Below are positions 53,529 through 62,571 of a stretch of 64,000 nucleotides of DNA, piece by piece (the stretch's first letter is position 1; each line of letters opens with the position of its first letter). The DNA comes from an uncultured Chthonomonas sp. (lineage in GTDB: Bacteria > Armatimonadota > Chthonomonadetes > Chthonomonadales > CAJBBX01): contig CAISJD010000011.1 of NCBI GenBank assembly GCA_903885605.1, positions 1-64,000 of the forward strand. Direction: 5' to 3'. Under the pieces are notes generated by a model. The model had not been told where the DNA came from. It saw nothing but the letters and a program-made list of their open reading frames with translations, and made no database searches. The translations under genes and the position numbers were made by a program.

Positions 53529-54509
53529 ATGGATGATCTGGCACGGTTGGTGGCGGAGGCGGAGGCCGAGGTGGCAGCGGCCGGCTCCACGGCGGGGTTG
53601 GCCCGGGTGGAGGCCGCCTACCTGGGCGGCAAGGGCGCGCTGCAGGCGCAGCTGAAGACCATCGGGTCGCTGCCCAAGGAGGATCGGCCAGGTTTCGGCG
53701 CGCGTCTGAACGCAGCCAAGGCGACCGTGCTTGCCGCCATCGAGGCCCGCCGCAGCGATCTGGCGGCGGCCGAGGCCCGCCGGCGCCTGGCCGCCGAGTC
53801 CATCGATGTCACGCTTCCCGGCGCGCCGCCGCTTCTCGGCCGCATCCATCCGCTGACGCGTACGATCCAGCAGGTGAAGTCGGTCCTCATCGGCCTCGGC
53901 TTCCGGATCGTTGATGGTCCCGAGTTGGAGGACTACGCCTTCAACTTCGCCGCCCTGAACTACCCCGAGGACCATCCTGCCTTCGATGAGCAGATGACCT
54001 TCTACGTCGATGACACGCGGCTGCTCCGCACCCAGACCACCGCGCTCCAGGGGCGTACGCTACGCGGCGCCCAGCTTCCGTTGCGCTGCGCCACGGTGGG
54101 TCGGTGCTTCCGGTACGAGGCCGTCGACGCCACGCACCACCACACCTTCCACCAGGTCGATGTCTTCATGGTGGACGAGGGCGTCTCCATGGCCGACCTG
54201 AAGGGCGCCCTGAAGCAGTTCGCAGGAGCCATGTTCGGCGGCGATGTGCAGGTGCGCTTCCGGCCCGACTACTTCCCGTTTGTCGAGCCGGGCGTCGATT
54301 ACTCCATCTACTGGCAGGGCCGCTGGCTCGAGCTGGGCGGCGCCGGGCTCATCCACCCCAACATCCTGGAGAGCCACGGCATCGACTCGGAGCGGTATAG
54401 CGGCTTCGCGTTCGGCCTGGGCATCGAGCGGATCCACATGATCCAGAACGGCGTCTCCGACCTGCGCTGGTACCTGGCCAACGACCTGCGTTTCCTGCGC
54501 CAGTTCTAG
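53529..54509 (+). CDS. pheS: Phenylalanyl-tRNA synthetase alpha subunit
   Basis: Catalytic subunit that charges tRNA-Phe. The 326 residues have an N-terminal coiled coil (DDLARLVAEAEAEVA) and class II motifs: HPLTRTIQQVKSVLIGLGFRIVDGPELEDYAFNF, FRYEAVDATHHHTFHQVDVFMVDEG and motif 3 GFAFGLGIERIHMIQNGVSDLR. ATG 53529 is preceded by AGGGGG. pheT follows after 39 bases. Confidence 0.97.
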   Translation: MDDLARLVAEAEAEVAAAGSTAGLARVEAAYLGGKGALQAQLKTIGSLPKEDRPGFGARLNAAKATVLAAIEARRSDLAAAEARRRLAAESIDVTLPGAPPLLGRIHPLTRTIQQVKSVLIGLGFRIVDGPELEDYAFNFAALNYPEDHPAFDEQMTFYVDDTRLLRTQTTALQGRTLRGAQLPLRCATVGRCFRYEAVDATHHHTFHQVDVFMVDEGVSMADLKGALKQFAGAMFGGDVQVRFRPDYFPFVEPGVDYSIYWQGRWLELGGAGLIHPNILESHGIDSERYSGFAFGLGIERIHMIQNGVSDLRWYLANDLRFLRQF

Positions 54510-54548
54510 AGCGCGCCTCACGATGAGCCGGATGAACGGAGTGACCCC

Positions 54549-56594
54549 ATGAGACTCTCGCTTGAGTGGCTGGACCAGCACGCCCCCACGGGGATGACCG
54601 CCGACGAAGCCGCGACCACGCTGACCATGGCCGGGCTTGAGGTGGAGGAGACGGAGGAGTCCGACCTGGGGCCCGTCCTCAACATCAAGGTGACGCCGAA
54701 CCGGGGCGACTGCCTCTCGGTGGTGGGCCTGGCCCGCGAGATGGCCGCTGCGGCGCGGAAGCCGTTCATCGATGCCGTCGCCGCCGACACCCCGATCGGC
54801 GGCGAGGCGGCGGACCTGATCCAGGTCACCATCGAGGCCCCCGACCTCTGCCCGCGCTACGCGGCCCGCGTGGTGCGGAACGTGACCATCGGCACGTCGC
54901 CGGAGTGGATGCAGCGACGCCTCTCCGCTGCGGGTATGCGGCCCATCAACAGCGTGGTTGATGTCACCAACTACGTCATGTTGGAGCTCGGCCAGCCGCT
55001 CCACGCCTTCGACCTCCCGCTAGTGCGCGGTTCCGCGATCCGGGTGCGGCGCTCGGCGCCGGGCGAGGCCATCACGACGCTGGACGGCGCCGAACGGCCT
55101 CTGGCAGAGGGCCTGCTCATCATCGCCGATGCCGAGCGGCCCGTGGCTGTGGCAGGCGTGATGGGTGGCGCCGATACCGAGGTCGGGCCACGGACGACGA
55201 CGATCCTGCTGGAGTCCGCGCACTTCGACCGAAAGGCCGTGCGCCGGTCGTCGAAGGCGCTGGGGCTACAGACCGAGGCCTCGTACCGCTTCGAGCGCAT
55301 CGTGGACCCCGACGGCGTGGTGCGAGCCCTGAACCGCGCGTGCGACCTGATCGCCGAACTGGGCGCCGGCGCACTGGTGGAGGGCGTCGTGGATGTCTAT
55401 CCCGGAGCGGCTCCCGCGCGGACCGTGACGCTGCGGCTGGCCCGCGTCTCCCAGATGCTCGGCTTCGACCTGTCGGTCGACGAGGTGCGCACGAGCCTGC
55501 AAGCGCTCGGCTTCGAGGTGACTGAGTGCGAGGGTGAGGCCCTGGCCGTGCAGACGCCGTCGTGGCGGCCCGACGTGGTGCGGGAGATCGACCTGATCGA
55601 GGAGGTCGGCCGCGTGGTGGGCTACGAGCGGATGCCCGAGAAGCTGCCCTCCGGCGCCACGACCCAGGGCGGCGACAGCGACCTTGGGCGGCAGACGACG
55701 CTGGCGCGCGAGGTGCTGGTGGGTGCAGGCCTCACCGAGGTGGTGGGCCACTCGCTGGTCGCCGCGACACCTCTGGACGAGGACGGCGGGGAGCGGGTCG
55801 CCATCCGCACCGCGCTTTCATCGGAGCTATCCGGCCTGCGCCGGAGCCTCCTGCCGGGCCTCGCCGATGTCCTCGCCCGGTCCGTGCGGCGCGGGCAGCC
55901 GCAGGTGGCGCTGTTTGAGGTGGCCCGCGTGTTCCACGAGGCCCCGGGCGGCCACACCGAGACCCTCTCCATTGGCGCGCTGTTGCACGGCGCTCCGTCC
56001 ACCGATGCCTGGAGGTCTGCAGACCGACCGGCTCCGGCCGATTACTACACGGTCGCCGGCCTGGCCCAGGCGCTCTGCGCGGCATTCAAGACCGAGCCGC
56101 CGGTGCTGCGCCGCACCGCCGACGCACGCTTCCATCCCGGCCGTAGCGCCGAGGTTGTGGTCGGCGGTGAGGTCCTCGGCGTCGCCGGCGAGCTGCACCC
56201 CACCGTGGCGGCCGACCTGGGCCTGCGCGAGCGCGCCGTGGCGCTGGAGCTCTCACTGGCGGGCCTCGTTGCCGCCGGGCGACGGACCATGGGGTTCATC
56301 GAGCCCAGCGCGTTCCCCGGCGTCATCCGCGACCTGGCTCCGCGCATCGCCGCCGACACGCCCTACCAGGCGGTGCGGCAGGCGGCCCTGGACGCGGCTC
56401 CGGCCACGTTGGAGGCCCTGGCCCTGACCGATGTCTACTCCGGTCCCAACCTGCCCGCCGGAAGCCGGAGCCTGACGCTCTCCTTCACCTTCCGTGCGCA
56501 GGACCGCACGCTGACCGACGACGAGGTTGAGGCAGCCATGGCCGCCATTCGCGCGTCACTGGAGCGGGAGTGTGGGGCGACCTTCGTCGTCTGA
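54549..56594 (+). CDS. pheT: Phenylalanyl-tRNA synthetase beta subunit, short form without the EMAP-like domain
   Basis: Second subunit of the enzyme, with B1, B3/B4 editing, B5 and C-terminal FDX-ACB regions. The sequence passes directly from LTMAGLEVEETEES to DLGPVLNIKVTPNRGDCLSVVGLAREMAA; the tRNA-binding OB domain (about 110 residues in most bacterial PheT) is missing. The rest is complete: PINSVVDVTNYVMLELGQPLHAFDL, RSSKALGLQTEASYRFERIVDP, SWRPDVVREIDLIEEVGRV and RDLAPRIAADTPYQAV. Length is 681, against about 800 normally. The deletion has clean edges, so it is a natural short form. Confidence 0.95.
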   Translation: MRLSLEWLDQHAPTGMTADEAATTLTMAGLEVEETEESDLGPVLNIKVTPNRGDCLSVVGLAREMAAAARKPFIDAVAADTPIGGEAADLIQVTIEAPDLCPRYAARVVRNVTIGTSPEWMQRRLSAAGMRPINSVVDVTNYVMLELGQPLHAFDLPLVRGSAIRVRRSAPGEAITTLDGAERPLAEGLLIIADAERPVAVAGVMGGADTEVGPRTTTILLESAHFDRKAVRRSSKALGLQTEASYRFERIVDPDGVVRALNRACDLIAELGAGALVEGVVDVYPGAAPARTVTLRLARVSQMLGFDLSVDEVRTSLQALGFEVTECEGEALAVQTPSWRPDVVREIDLIEEVGRVVGYERMPEKLPSGATTQGGDSDLGRQTTLAREVLVGAGLTEVVGHSLVAATPLDEDGGERVAIRTALSSELSGLRRSLLPGLADVLARSVRRGQPQVALFEVARVFHEAPGGHTETLSIGALLHGAPSTDAWRSADRPAPADYYTVAGLAQALCAAFKTEPPVLRRTADARFHPGRSAEVVVGGEVLGVAGELHPTVAADLGLRERAVALELSLAGLVAAGRRTMGFIEPSAFPGVIRDLAPRIAADTPYQAVRQAALDAAPATLEALALTDVYSGPNLPAGSRSLTLSFTFRAQDRTLTDDEVEAAMAAIRASLERECGATFVV

Positions 56595-56643
56595 GCGCCT
56601 GCCCGCCAGGCCACCGTTGCCGCAGGCTGAGCGGGCCTGGCGC

Positions 56644-58251
56644 ATGGCGCTGGCGCTCGTTGTCGTGGCGGCTCTGGCGCTGCGGCTCTGGGGCATCACC
56701 TGGTCGTTGCCGGCCGGCGAGCGCCTGCTGACCTACCACCCGGACGAGGGCGTCAACCTCGTCTCCGGCGTGCTGCAGGAGGGCAGGCTTCGGCCGCACC
56801 TCGACCTGGGCTTCTACAACTACGGCACGCTCTACTTCTACGTCTGGCAGGCGGCGGCGGCCGTCAACAGCGCGTATGGGCTGGTCTCGTGGCCCTCGCC
56901 GCCGGCCGGACCCAGCACCGATAGCGCCGGCGCGCTCATCCTGGTGGGCCGCCTGATATCCGTCCTGTCCGCGGCCCTCACCGTGCTGCTGTGCGGGCTC
57001 ATCGGGCGTCGGCTGCATGGCCGCAGGGGCTCCCTCGTGGCCGCCGCCGCCGTGGCCGTCGCGCCGCTGGCCGTCATCCACAGCCGCTTCGCCACCGTGG
57101 ACGCCTTTGCCACGCTGCTTACCACCGCCGCGCTCTGGGCCTCGGTTCAGGCTTCACGGGAAGCCCGGGCAGGGCTCTGGTTGGCCGTGGCGGGCGGCCT
57201 TGCGGGGCTCGCCGGCGCCGCCCGGTACAACGCGGTCCTCGCGCTGGCGGCGCCGCTGGCGGCCGCGCTCTGCCTCCAGTTCCCGTGGCGCCGCCGGGCC
57301 CTCATCGCCCTGGGGGCGGCCGCGGCTTGCGTTGCCTTCTTCCTGCTGGCCTGCCCCGGCGTCTACCTGAACTGGCCTCGCTTCAGCGCGGACCTGATCT
57401 TCGAGATGCAGAAGTCGCGAACGGGCATGGGACTGCTCTTCGCGCAGACCGGCAACGGCTGGTGGTACCACTTCGCCACCTCGCTCCGGCTGGCGATGGG
57501 CTGGCCGTTGCTGGCGGCTTGCCTCGCGGGCTGGGTTCTCATGGCCCGGCGCGGCGCGCGCGAGGCGGCTCCCGTGGCGGCGTTCGGCCTCGTGACCTAC
57601 CTGCTGATCGGATCTGCGGCCGTCCGCTTCTGGCGCTACGTCATGCCACTGCTTCCGGTCCTGGCCCTGGGCGCCTCGGCCCTGGCAGCCTGTTGCGGCG
57701 ATCCTGGCCGCCGGTTCCGGGCGGCCGGGCTGGGCCGAACGCTTGTGGCTGTGGGGCTGGCCTACGCCGCGTGGCTCTCGCCGGCCTACACGAGCCTGAT
57801 GGTGTCGGCCGATCCGCGCGACCAGGCCGCCGCCGCCGTCCGCGCCGCCGGTCCCCAGGCCACCGTGGCGTTCGCCACCACGCCGTGGTACTGGTCGCCG
57901 CCGCTGGCGCCCGAGTTCGGCCTGCCTTCGTCGGGGGCCTCGCGCCGTCGCGCCATCCTCGCCTCGGAGGCCGGCGCCCGCTTGCGCCTTCCCGCCGAGG
58001 AGACCGAGTGGGACCTCTCGGCCCTGAACCCGTCGCCCACGGTCGTAGCCGTCAGCGATTTGGAGAGCCAGGACGCCCTGAGGCTACGGGTAGAGAGCGT
58101 CATGGCCTTCATGTCGGCGCTGAAGCCGCGCCGTGAGCAGATGTTCGAAGGGCGAGCAGATGCGCTGGGGATGTCCCTTCGCAAGGAGCCGACGCTGCCG
58201 AACGACCTGCTCTACATCTGGCCCCGCGTCACGCTCTACTGGAGCCGCTGA
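56644..58251 (+). CDS. Glycosyltransferase family 39 (ArnT/PMT-like) membrane protein
   Basis: Lipid-linked sugar transferase with about 10-11 membrane helices. First helix ALALVVVAALALRLWGITW is followed by the family's acidic motif YHPDEGVNLVSGV, then FYNYGTLYFYVWQ, PLAVIHSRFATVDAFATLLTTAALW and RFWRYVMPLLPVLALGA. The soluble C-terminus (about 130 residues) faces outside. Start is uncertain: ATG 56644 begins in the first helix; TTG 56617 or GTG 56573 (overlapping pheT) add a short basic leader. TGATG overlap with the recombinase gene. Confidence 0.88.
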   Translation: MALALVVVAALALRLWGITWSLPAGERLLTYHPDEGVNLVSGVLQEGRLRPHLDLGFYNYGTLYFYVWQAAAAVNSAYGLVSWPSPPAGPSTDSAGALILVGRLISVLSAALTVLLCGLIGRRLHGRRGSLVAAAAVAVAPLAVIHSRFATVDAFATLLTTAALWASVQASREARAGLWLAVAGGLAGLAGAARYNAVLALAAPLAAALCLQFPWRRRALIALGAAAACVAFFLLACPGVYLNWPRFSADLIFEMQKSRTGMGLLFAQTGNGWWYHFATSLRLAMGWPLLAACLAGWVLMARRGAREAAPVAAFGLVTYLLIGSAAVRFWRYVMPLLPVLALGASALAACCGDPGRRFRAAGLGRTLVAVGLAYAAWLSPAYTSLMVSADPRDQAAAAVRAAGPQATVAFATTPWYWSPPLAPEFGLPSSGASRRRAILASEAGARLRLPAEETEWDLSALNPSPTVVAVSDLESQDALRLRVESVMAFMSALKPRREQMFEGRADALGMSLRKEPTLPNDLLYIWPRVTLYWSR

Positions 58252-59150
58252 TGCCGCCCACGGGCCCGCTGTCGGAGTGGATCGCCCGCTACCGCGACCA
58301 CCTCGCCTCCGAGCGCGGCCTGAGCAAGCAGACCGTGGCGGCCTATCTGAGCGACCTTAGGCAGTTCGAGACGGGTCTGCGCGATCGATCAGGCAGTGTC
58401 GGCCCGCCCTTCGGTGCGCCGGAGATGCGGCTCCACCTGGCCCGGCTCCGGCGAGATGGGCTCAAGGAGGCGTCGCTGGCCCGCAAGCAGGCGGCGCTGC
58501 GCATGTTCGCCCGTTTCCTCCACGGCGAGGGCGCCCTGCCCAGCGATCCGAGCGACCTCGTGGAGAGCGGCCATGTCCGCCGCAAGCTACCCGTCGTCCT
58601 CTCGCCGTCGGCCGTGCGCCGTCTGCTGTCTGCGGGGCAGACCGTGACGGCCGAGGGGTTGCGCGACCGGGCCTTGCTGGAGTTGCTCTACTCCTCCGGC
58701 CTTCGGGTCAGCGAGGCCGTGGCCCTGCGCTGGCGCGACATCGACCCCGAGGCACGGACCGTGACCTGCTTCGGCAAGGGCGGTAAGGAGCGTGTGGTCC
58801 CCGTGGGTCGGCAAGCGTTGACGTGGCTGGAGGCGCATCTCCGACGGTCGCGCGCGGGCACGGCGCGTCCCGCTGATCCAGTCTTCGCCGGCCGCGCCGG
58901 CCGCCCGCTGACGCGCTTCCGGGCGTGGCAGGTGGTGAAGGAGGCGTCCCGCGCCTCAGGTATCGAGGCGACGCCGCACCGGTTCCGCCACTCCTTCGCC
59001 ACGCACCTGCTGGCCGGCGGCGCGGACCTGCGGGCCATCCAGGAGATGCTGGGCCATGCCCGCGTCACCACCACTGAGATCTATACCCACGTCGAGACCT
59101 CGCGCCTGCGCGGCGTCTACGATGCGGCGCATCCGAGGGCGAAGCGATGA
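58251..59150 (+). CDS. xerD: Tyrosine site-specific recombinase XerC/XerD
   Basis: Resolves chromosome dimers at dif with FtsK. The 299-residue protein has the SAM-like N-terminal domain (YRDHLASERGLSKQTVAAYLSDLRQF) and all catalytic residues: Arg152 (SSGLRVSEAV), Lys176 (FGKGGKER), His243/Arg246 (PHRFRHSFA), His269 (LGHARVTTTEIYTHV) and Tyr278. XerC and XerD cannot be separated reliably by eye; I use xerD tentatively. No integrase-associated att or phage genes adjoin, so it is the chromosomal type. It overlaps deoB as ATGA. Confidence 0.9.
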   Translation: MPPTGPLSEWIARYRDHLASERGLSKQTVAAYLSDLRQFETGLRDRSGSVGPPFGAPEMRLHLARLRRDGLKEASLARKQAALRMFARFLHGEGALPSDPSDLVESGHVRRKLPVVLSPSAVRRLLSAGQTVTAEGLRDRALLELLYSSGLRVSEAVALRWRDIDPEARTVTCFGKGGKERVVPVGRQALTWLEAHLRRSRAGTARPADPVFAGRAGRPLTRFRAWQVVKEASRASGIEATPHRFRHSFATHLLAGGADLRAIQEMLGHARVTTTEIYTHVETSRLRGVYDAAHPRAKR

Positions 59151-60310
59151 CCTTTTCGCGCGTGGCGGTCGTGGTGCTGGACGGCGTGGGATGCGGCGAA
59201 CTGCCCGATGCGGACGCCTACGGCGACGAGGGCAGCAGCACGCTCGCCAACCTGGCGCGTGCCGTGGGTGGCCTTCGTGTGCCCTGCCTGGCCTCGCTGG
59301 GGCTCGGGTGCATCTCGCCTGTCGACGGTGTGCCGCCCGCCGCCTCGCCCCGAGGCGACTACGGCCGCATGTCGGAGACCTCGCCCGGCAAGGACTCGAT
59401 CTCCGGCCATTGGGAGCTGATGGGCGTCAGCCCGGCGCCCGCCATGCCGACCTATCCCCATGGCTTCCCGCAGGAGGTGCTGGACGCCCTGGCGCCGCTG
59501 GTCCCGAGCGGCCTCCTCGGCAACGAGGTCGCGTCCGGGACGGAGATCATCCAGCGGCTCGGCGAGGCGCACCTGCGCACCGGCAATCCGATCCTCTACA
59601 CATCGGCCGACAGCGTGCTGCAGATCGCGGCGCATCAGGCTGTGTTGCCGCAGGCGGAGCTGCATGCCCTCTGTGCGGCCGTCAGAGCCGCCCTGACGGG
59701 CCGCCACGCCGTGGGGAGGGTCATCGCCCGTCCATTCGCAGGCGAGCCCGGCAGCTTTGCCCGAACGCGCGGCCGCCGGGACTATCCGCTGCCGCCGCCG
59801 CTGAACCTGCTCGACGCGCTGGCCGCGGCGGGCGTTCGCGTGGGCGCGGTGGGGAAGATCGCCGAGTACTTCTCCGGCCGTGGCATCGCCGTGTCGGACC
59901 CGGTAGAGGGGACCGTGGGCCAGGTGGCGGCGCTACGGCGAATGCTCCTCGACCCGTCGCTGGGTTTCGTCTTCGCCAACATCGAGGACTTCGATATGCT
60001 CTACGGGCACCGCAACGACGCGCCGGGCTTTGCCGCGCATCTGGCGGAGTTCGACGCGATGCTGGCCGACCTACTGCCGGTAGTTCCACCCGACGTGCTC
60101 CTCCTGCTTGTCAGCGACCATGGCAATGATCCCACGACGCCCTCAACGGACCACAGCCGCGAGCACGCACTCCTGCTCTCCTACCCGGGAACGGGCAGGG
60201 ACCTGGGCGTCAGGGCCACGTTCGCGGATGTGGCCGCCACCGTGGCCGAGACGCTGGGTGTCACCTGCAATCTGGGCGTCAGCCGGTCGTTCCGTGCCCC
60301 TTGCCCGTGA
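59147..60310 (+). CDS. deoB: Phosphopentomutase
   Basis: Interconverts (deoxy)ribose 1- and 5-phosphates in nucleoside salvage. The alkaline-phosphatase-superfamily features are all there: VAVVVLDGVGCGELPDADAYGD, GKDSISGHWELMG, NEVASGTEIIQRLGEAH, YTSADSVLQIAAH, VGKIAEYFSGRGI, ANIEDFDMLYGHRND and LLLLVSDHGNDPTTPSTDHSREHALL. 387 residues, as expected. Its 3' end overlaps the convergent membrane-protein gene by 32 bases. Confidence 0.95.
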   Translation: MTFSRVAVVVLDGVGCGELPDADAYGDEGSSTLANLARAVGGLRVPCLASLGLGCISPVDGVPPAASPRGDYGRMSETSPGKDSISGHWELMGVSPAPAMPTYPHGFPQEVLDALAPLVPSGLLGNEVASGTEIIQRLGEAHLRTGNPILYTSADSVLQIAAHQAVLPQAELHALCAAVRAALTGRHAVGRVIARPFAGEPGSFARTRGRRDYPLPPPLNLLDALAAAGVRVGAVGKIAEYFSGRGIAVSDPVEGTVGQVAALRRMLLDPSLGFVFANIEDFDMLYGHRNDAPGFAAHLAEFDAMLADLLPVVPPDVLLLLVSDHGNDPTTPSTDHSREHALLLSYPGTGRDLGVRATFADVAATVAETLGVTCNLGVSRSFRAPCP

Positions 60311-61148
60311 TGTAGTTGTACTCCGAGCCGAAAATGCTGTGCGGGACCAGGAAGATAGCGAGTGTGGCCATACCTGCGACAAGCACCGACCAGCGGTCGC
60401 GGCGCTCGCCCCGGTTGCGCCAGAGGGCCACGAGCCAGAATGCCAGCTCCACCACCACCTTGTTGTCGGTCCAGTCGTAGCCATAGGGGAAGCCCGACCA
60501 GAGTACGCCGAAGGCATACCATTGCACGATCGGACCCAGCACAAAGCCGCCCACCAGCAGCAGCGCCAGCGTCCAGCGGAGGAGGGCCTTCAACGGGCCG
60601 TCGCCCAGGGCCGCCAGGGCCGTGCGCATTGCCACGAGCAGTGAGGCGAAAATGGCGAGGATGTGCAGGGCCAGCACCGGCCCCGGCACCGGCGCCTTGT
60701 AACGGGCGTAGATGGGTTTGTCGCCCGTAGCGGAGACCTTAGGGCCACCGCCCATGACGTCCACGAAGTACTCGTACTTACCCGCTCGCTCGCGCAGGCT
60801 GGGAAGCTCAACGCCCAGGCCCCGGACCACCCGTTGCCGGCCCCGCCGTGTCATGGAGAACTCGCCGCGCTGCATCGCCACCGTGCTCCACTCGTCGTTT
60901 GATCGGTAGCGTCGATAGCGGACCTGCGCTGACACACCCGGCGGGACGGGGTCCACCAGCATCACCTTCAACGACGTGCCGATGGTCTCGCTCCGCAGGA
61001 AGATGCCGTGGACAGGCCCGGCGGCCGTAGAGAGCGAGACCTCCAGCGGGTAGGTGGGCCCGGTCTTGTCCTGATAGGCCATGGTGCCGAGCGTCAGAAG
61101 CGCCGCGGCGACCCAGGGCAGGGCCCGGCGCAGGAGGGACGGTTTCAT
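60279..61148 (-). CDS. Hypothetical membrane protein
   Basis: No family recognised. The 289-residue protein has an N-terminal signal anchor (LLRRALPWVAAALLTLGTMAY), an extracytoplasmic domain of about 120 residues (SLKVMLVDPVPPGVSAQVRYRRYRSNDEWSTV, GKYEYFVDVMGGGP, resembling a small beta-sandwich), then four or five helices (PGPVLALHILAIFASLLVAMRTAL, WTLALLLVGGFVLGPIVQWYAFG, FWLVALWR, LVAGMATLAIFLVPH). ATG 61148; the track's 61241 start lies inside the divergent radC region. It converges on deoB and overlaps it. Confidence 0.8.
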   Translation of the reverse strand: MKPSLLRRALPWVAAALLTLGTMAYQDKTGPTYPLEVSLSTAAGPVHGIFLRSETIGTSLKVMLVDPVPPGVSAQVRYRRYRSNDEWSTVAMQRGEFSMTRRGRQRVVRGLGVELPSLRERAGKYEYFVDVMGGGPKVSATGDKPIYARYKAPVPGPVLALHILAIFASLLVAMRTALAALGDGPLKALLRWTLALLLVGGFVLGPIVQWYAFGVLWSGFPYGYDWTDNKVVVELAFWLVALWRNRGERRDRWSVLVAGMATLAIFLVPHSIFGSEYNYITGKGHGTTG

Positions 61149-61213
61149 GGTAACGGTTCCTGGAGCGCCCCGAACCTGCGGGCGCAGGCGCATCATACCC
61201 GCACGACGGACCC

Positions 61214-61942
61214 ATGGGGTACAGTAGCGCAACCGTGGCACCCAGCACCGAACCAGGCGACTATTCCGTCCGCATCACGGACCTGCCGGCCCAGGACAGG
61301 CCGCGTGAACGGCTTCGCGACAAAGGCGCCGGCAGCTTATCCAACGCCGAGTTGCTGGCCATCCTGGTGCGGACGGGGTCGAAGGGCCGTAGCGCCCTCC
61401 ATGTGGCTCAAAAGCTGCTGGAGAACCGGGACCTGCACGGCCTTGTGCGCTCGAGTATCGCCGACCTGAAGCGCGTGCCGGGGGTGGGCGACGCCAAGGC
61501 CACCGAGATCGCCGCTGCCATCGAACTCGGTAAGCGCATCGCGGCGCTCGCCCCCGAGGCCCGGCCCGTGGTGAACGCACCCGAGGACGCGGTGAACCTT
61601 CTGATGCCGGATATGCGTTTCCTCGTGGTGGAGGAGTTCCGCATGGTGATGCTGGACAGCCGCAACAACGTGTTGGGTGTGGAGCACGTCTCCACCGGCA
61701 CGGCGGACAGCAGCATGGCGCACCCGCGGGATGTGTTCCGGCCGGCCATCGCGGCCAATGCGGTGGCCGTCATCGTGGCGCACAACCACCCGGGCGGCAG
61801 CGCCGAGCCCAGCGCCGAGGATCGCTCCGTAACGCGTCGCCTCGCCGACGCCGGCGCGCTGATCGGCATCGACGTACTCGACCACATCATCATAGGAGAT
61901 GGGCGATGGACCAGCATGAAACGCATCAAGGCCATGGGTTGA
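61214..61942 (+). CDS. radC: DNA repair protein RadC family (JAMM)
   Basis: A 242-residue RadC-like protein: helix-hairpin-helix part (DLKRVPGVGDAKATEIAAAIELGKR) followed by the JAB1/MPN metal-binding motif (VAVIVAHNHPGGSAEPSAEDRSVTRRLADAG). The family role is unsettled, probably a metalloenzyme in DNA or protein processing. Start is unclear: ATG 61214 lacks a ribosome binding site, and GTG 61235 lies 10 bases after TACAGT, allowing a leaderless start. The end overlaps the translin-like gene by 37 bases. Confidence 0.93.
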   Translation: MGYSSATVAPSTEPGDYSVRITDLPAQDRPRERLRDKGAGSLSNAELLAILVRTGSKGRSALHVAQKLLENRDLHGLVRSSIADLKRVPGVGDAKATEIAAAIELGKRIAALAPEARPVVNAPEDAVNLLMPDMRFLVVEEFRMVMLDSRNNVLGVEHVSTGTADSSMAHPRDVFRPAIAANAVAVIVAHNHPGGSAEPSAEDRSVTRRLADAGALIGIDVLDHIIIGDGRWTSMKRIKAMG

Positions 61943-62571
61943 TCGCCCTGGACGCCATCGCCGCCCGACTGCGCGAGGCGTTGGACCAGAAGAACGCCGC
62001 CCGCGAGGCCGCCTTGAGGCTCTGCCGCGAGACGATCCGCATCTCGTCACGGGCCATCCGCGCCGTCCATCGCCTGGAGTTCGAGGCAGCCCGGGGCCTG
62101 ATCGACGAAGCCCGCGCCACGGTGGAACGCGCCAAGGAGGCCCTCGTAGGGCATCCCGACCTCTTCTTCGCGGGCTACGTGCACGATTCGCAGAAGGAGT
62201 ATGTCGAGGCCGAGGCCGTCTACGCCATGGTTCGGAATATGCCCCTCCCCGATCCCGCCGAGTTGGGCGTGGAGCCAGCAGCCTACCTCAACGGCCTCGC
62301 CGAAGCCGGTTCTGAGTGCCGCCGCTTCGTGCTGGACCGCCTCCGCGAGGGGAGCACCGAGGGCGCGGACGCCGTCATGCGCGCCATGGACGACATCTAC
62401 TATGAACTCGTCACGTTCGACTACCCCGACGCCATCACCGGTGGCCTGAGGCGCACGACCGACGCCTTCCGGGCCGTCCTCGAGCGCACGCGCGGCGACC
62501 TGACGCTCACCGTGCAGAACAACGCCTTGCGTGAGGCCCTGCGGCAGGCTGCCGAGGCGAAGGGCGGCTAG
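61906..62571 (+). CDS. Translin family RNA/DNA-binding protein
   Basis: A 221-residue all-helical protein with the translin pattern: REAALRLCRETIRISSRAIRAVHRLEFEAARGLIDEARATV, HPDLFFAGYVHDSQKEYVEAEAVYAMV, ELGVEPAAYLNGLAEAGSECRRFVLDRL, AVMRAMDDIYYELVTFDYPDAITGGLRRTTDAFRAVLERTRGDLTL. Translin and TRAX bind single-stranded RNA/DNA and form C3PO in eukaryotes; archaeal and some bacterial members exist, often mis-called haloacid dehalogenase. The start overlaps radC and follows GGAGATGGGCG. Nucleic acid processing is inferred from family. Confidence 0.88.
   Translation: MDQHETHQGHGLIALDAIAARLREALDQKNAAREAALRLCRETIRISSRAIRAVHRLEFEAARGLIDEARATVERAKEALVGHPDLFFAGYVHDSQKEYVEAEAVYAMVRNMPLPDPAELGVEPAAYLNGLAEAGSECRRFVLDRLREGSTEGADAVMRAMDDIYYELVTFDYPDAITGGLRRTTDAFRAVLERTRGDLTLTVQNNALREALRQAAEAKGG

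Noticed and set aside
58251-59150. Phage or integron integrase
   Set aside because: No att site, tRNA or phage gene nearby; it is coupled to GT39 and deoB and fits chromosomal Xer.
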